This document shows, piece by piece, positions 4,622-6,282 of a stretch of 6,282 nucleotides of DNA; positions within the stretch are counted from its first letter, which is position 1, and every line of letters begins with the position of its first letter. Location: the NCBI GenBank assembly GCA_030039695.1, contig JASHVB010000024.1:1-6282 (forward strand). Direction: 5' to 3'. The translations under genes were made by a program, and so were the position numbers. Source of the DNA: Acetobacteraceae bacterium (GTDB taxonomy: Bacteria; Pseudomonadota; Alphaproteobacteria; Acetobacterales; Acetobacteraceae). Below the pieces are notes generated by a model. The model was not told the origin of the DNA. It was given only the letters and a program-made list of their open reading frames with translations, and did no database searches.

Positions 4622-6045
4622 TGGCTGCACCGCTCCCGCAGCGCAGGAAAGCTCGGCGGAAAGCGCAGGAGGAGACGCGGAACGCACGCCCCTCACCCGG
4701 CATCGCTTCGCGCGCCGACCTTGCCCGCCCGGCACACGAGATGTTCTTGTGCCGCGATTGCGCATCCGTGATCGACACACCTGCTCCCTGCCCGGTCTGC
4801 AACGGCGCCCGGTGCATCTCCCACCCCGAGCTGTTCTCGCTGACCATCGCGCACATCGACTGCGACGCATTTTACGCCAGCGTGGAGAAGCGCGACCGCC
4901 CGGAGCTTGCAGCCAAACCCGTGATCGTCGGCGGCGGTGTGCGCGGTGTGGTCACCACGGCCTGCTACGTTGCCCGCATGTACGGCGTGCGCTCTGCCAT
5001 GCCGATGTTCAAGGCGCTAAAGGCGTGCCCCGACGCGGTTGTCATCCGGCCTGACTTCGCCAAATACACCGCGGTATCGCGGCAGATTCGCGCGCTGATG
5101 AATCGCCTCACCCCGCTGCTCGAGCCGCTGTCGATCGATGAGGCAGTGCTCGACCTCGCCGGCACCGAGGCGCTCCACGGTGCGCCGCCCGCCGTCGTGT
5201 TGGCTCGCTTCGCCCGCGACGTGGAACGCGAAGTCGGCGTCACGGTATCCGTCGGCCTAGCGCCGAATCGCCTGCTGGCGAAGATTGCCGCTGGGCGTGA
5301 CAAGCCCCGCGGCTTCGCGGTGATCGGCGCGGCCGAGGCATCCGCCGTCCTTGCGCTCGAGTCGGTCCGGCTTCTGCCCGGCGTCGGGCCGGCACTGGCG
5401 CAGAAGCTCGCAACGCTCGGCATTACCCGGCTCGGGCATTTGCAGGCGCTCTCTGACCGTGACGCACTGCGCAAGCTAGGGGAGGACGGGCCGGCTCTGG
5501 TGCACCGCGCGCGCGGGGAGGATTTGCGCCCCGTCGATCCGTCACGCGAGATCAAGTCGATCAGCGCGGAGACGACGTTCGACACAGACCTGACGCGGGT
5601 CGAGGACCTGGAACGCCCCTTGTGGCGCCTGTCGGAAAGACTGGCGCGGCGACTGAAAGAGCACGAAGTAGCCGCTGCCGGCGTGGTGTTGAAGCTAAAG
5701 ACTAACCGGTTCGCCATCCGCACCCGCAATGCACGGCTGCCAAACCCCACTGCGCTGCCGGATCGATTGTTCGAAGCGGCCCGCATGTTGCTGGTACGCG
5801 AGGCGACGGGCACCGCTTTCCGGCTGATCGGCATTGGCGCACAACCGCTGGTACCAGGCGATCAAGCCGATCACGGCGACCTCGCCGATGCCAAGACGCC
5901 GAGACTCGCTGCGACACAGGCGGCCATCGACGTGCTACGGCAACGCTTCGGCGAGGCAGCAATTGGGCGAGGAAGGTCGCTGCGCCGGACTACCTCTCCC
6001 ACGCTAAGCGGCCGGGAGGTTGAGGCACGCCAACGCCGAGAGTGA
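4609..6045 (+). CDS. dinB: DNA polymerase IV (DinB), Y-family, with Cys4 N-terminal extension
   Basis: 478 residues from the ATG at 4609. It is an error-prone polymerase for translesion synthesis. A basic stretch (about 10-25) leads to a likely zinc ribbon, CRDC at 48-51 and CPVC at 61-64. Then come palm motif IDCDAFYASVEKR (D84, D86; Y89 at the steric-gate position), SIDEAVLD with catalytic D177/E178, thumb HhH LLPGVGPALAQKL near 256-268, and a little-finger domain from SISAETTF (about 318). It is longer than E. coli Pol IV (351) because of the extension and a C-terminal tail that lacks an obvious QLxLxL clamp-binding motif. The start is uncertain: ATG 4609 has GGGGAG 10 bases upstream; GTG 4603 and ATGs 4618 and 4621 (GGGAGGG just ahead) are possible. 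All but the last overlap the mak stop, implying coupled translation. The call is certain, the start is not. Confidence 0.93.
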   Translation: MGGMMAAPLPQRRKARRKAQEETRNARPSPGIASRADLARPAHEMFLCRDCASVIDTPAPCPVCNGARCISHPELFSLTIAHIDCDAFYASVEKRDRPELAAKPVIVGGGVRGVVTTACYVARMYGVRSAMPMFKALKACPDAVVIRPDFAKYTAVSRQIRALMNRLTPLLEPLSIDEAVLDLAGTEALHGAPPAVVLARFARDVEREVGVTVSVGLAPNRLLAKIAAGRDKPRGFAVIGAAEASAVLALESVRLLPGVGPALAQKLATLGITRLGHLQALSDRDALRKLGEDGPALVHRARGEDLRPVDPSREIKSISAETTFDTDLTRVEDLERPLWRLSERLARRLKEHEVAAAGVVLKLKTNRFAIRTRNARLPNPTALPDRLFEAARMLLVREATGTAFRLIGIGAQPLVPGDQADHGDLADAKTPRLAATQAAIDVLRQRFGEAAIGRGRSLRRTTSPTLSGREVEARQRRE

Positions 6046-6060
6046 CGATATTGGGCACGC

Positions 6061-6282
6061 ACGCATGACCCTAGAAACGGCGGTTGGCTGATTGCGTCGG
6101 ATGGCCGAATCGGTGGATTTGGCCCGGATGGACGCAAACACGACAGAGCTGATCACTCACCGGGCGGGTGAACAATCGCTGGTTGAGGAACTGTCCGCGA
6201 CGGCGGACACCTTTGGCGGCCGGGTGCGCGTGGAATGGGACCCGGCGGCACCGGTGACGCCGCTTGGGCAGTTGCCGTTTTT
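6061..6282 (+). mobile_element. Possible left end of an insertion sequence (boundary not determined)
   Basis: A transposase-like gene begins about 80 bases after the dinB stop, so an insertion-sequence end should lie between 6046 and about 6100. The stretch CCCTAGAAACGG (6069-6080) is a conceivable terminal repeat. The opposite end is outside the window, so neither the terminal inverted repeat nor a target duplication can be confirmed, and the coordinates are nominal. dinB appears intact upstream, so any insertion fell behind its stop. Confidence 0.3.
6128..6282 (+). CDS. Transposase-like protein, N-terminal part (cut by window edge)
   Basis: An open frame starts at ATG 6128 (MDANTTELITHRAGEQSL) and runs off the window after 51 codons. 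The visible part includes TFGGRVRVEWDPAAPVTPLGQLPFF. The 'D..APVTPLGQLPFF' stretch resembles, from memory, the N-terminus of DDE transposases of the IS4/IS1380 type in alphaproteobacteria. No catalytic residue is inside the window, so the family stays provisional. An in-frame ATG at 6101 would add nine residues; the stop at 6089-6091 limits it upstream. GGTGGA (6112-6117) may serve as ribosome site for 6128. Confidence 0.55.
   Translation, partial: MDANTTELITHRAGEQSLVEELSATADTFGGRVRVEWDPAAPVTPLGQLPF

Noticed and set aside
4965..5834. Minus-strand open frame of 289 codons within dinB
   Set aside because: It is Ser/Arg/Ala-rich shadow translation opposite the polymerase palm and little-finger coding sequence.

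Overview
The window is GC-rich, gene-dense chromosomal DNA. It most likely comes from an alphaproteobacterium, possibly Rhodospirillales/Acetobacteraceae. This assignment is inferred from codon bias, a DinB carrying a Cys4 N-terminus, and 'GTCATTGCGAGGAGCG...GAAGCAATC'-type intergenic repeats. No marker gene fixes the genus.

Layout, left to right: (a) 1-239, minus strand: the N-terminal part of a class V PLP-dependent aminotransferase resembling isopenicillin-N epimerase. (b) 240-520: a divergent intergenic region with an inverted pair of the dispersed repeat. (c) 521-1444, plus strand: prpB, 2-methylisocitrate lyase, here without other prp genes. (d) 1445-1674: a convergent intergenic region. 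(e) 1675-3635, minus strand: a three-gene block transcribed in the order 3635 to 1675. It comprises a four-helix membrane protein with two similar halves, a TfoX N-domain protein directly abutting it (TGAATG), and a prokaryotic ionotropic-glutamate-receptor-like protein. A repeat-rich 128-base leader precedes the receptor. (f) 3722-4621, plus strand: a ROK-family fructokinase (mak). It overlaps (g) 4609-6045, plus strand, dinB (DNA polymerase IV) with an N-terminal CxxC...CxxC extension. (h) 6128-6282: the start of a transposase-like gene that runs off the window.

The most interesting locus is the receptor-like gene. Its pore loop lacks the K+-channel TVGYGD filter and has LLSQAD in its place, yet it keeps an iGluR-like YTAQLTASLTVE segment after the second membrane helix. 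Its ligand pocket keeps the carboxylate-binding Arg but appears to have lost the Asp/Glu that holds an amino group. Its mRNA leader can form two mutually exclusive hairpins built from the repeats. One of them buries the Shine-Dalgarno sequence of a GTG start. The remaining genes are recognisable housekeeping or accessory functions: propionate catabolism, sugar phosphorylation, translesion synthesis and a mobile element.
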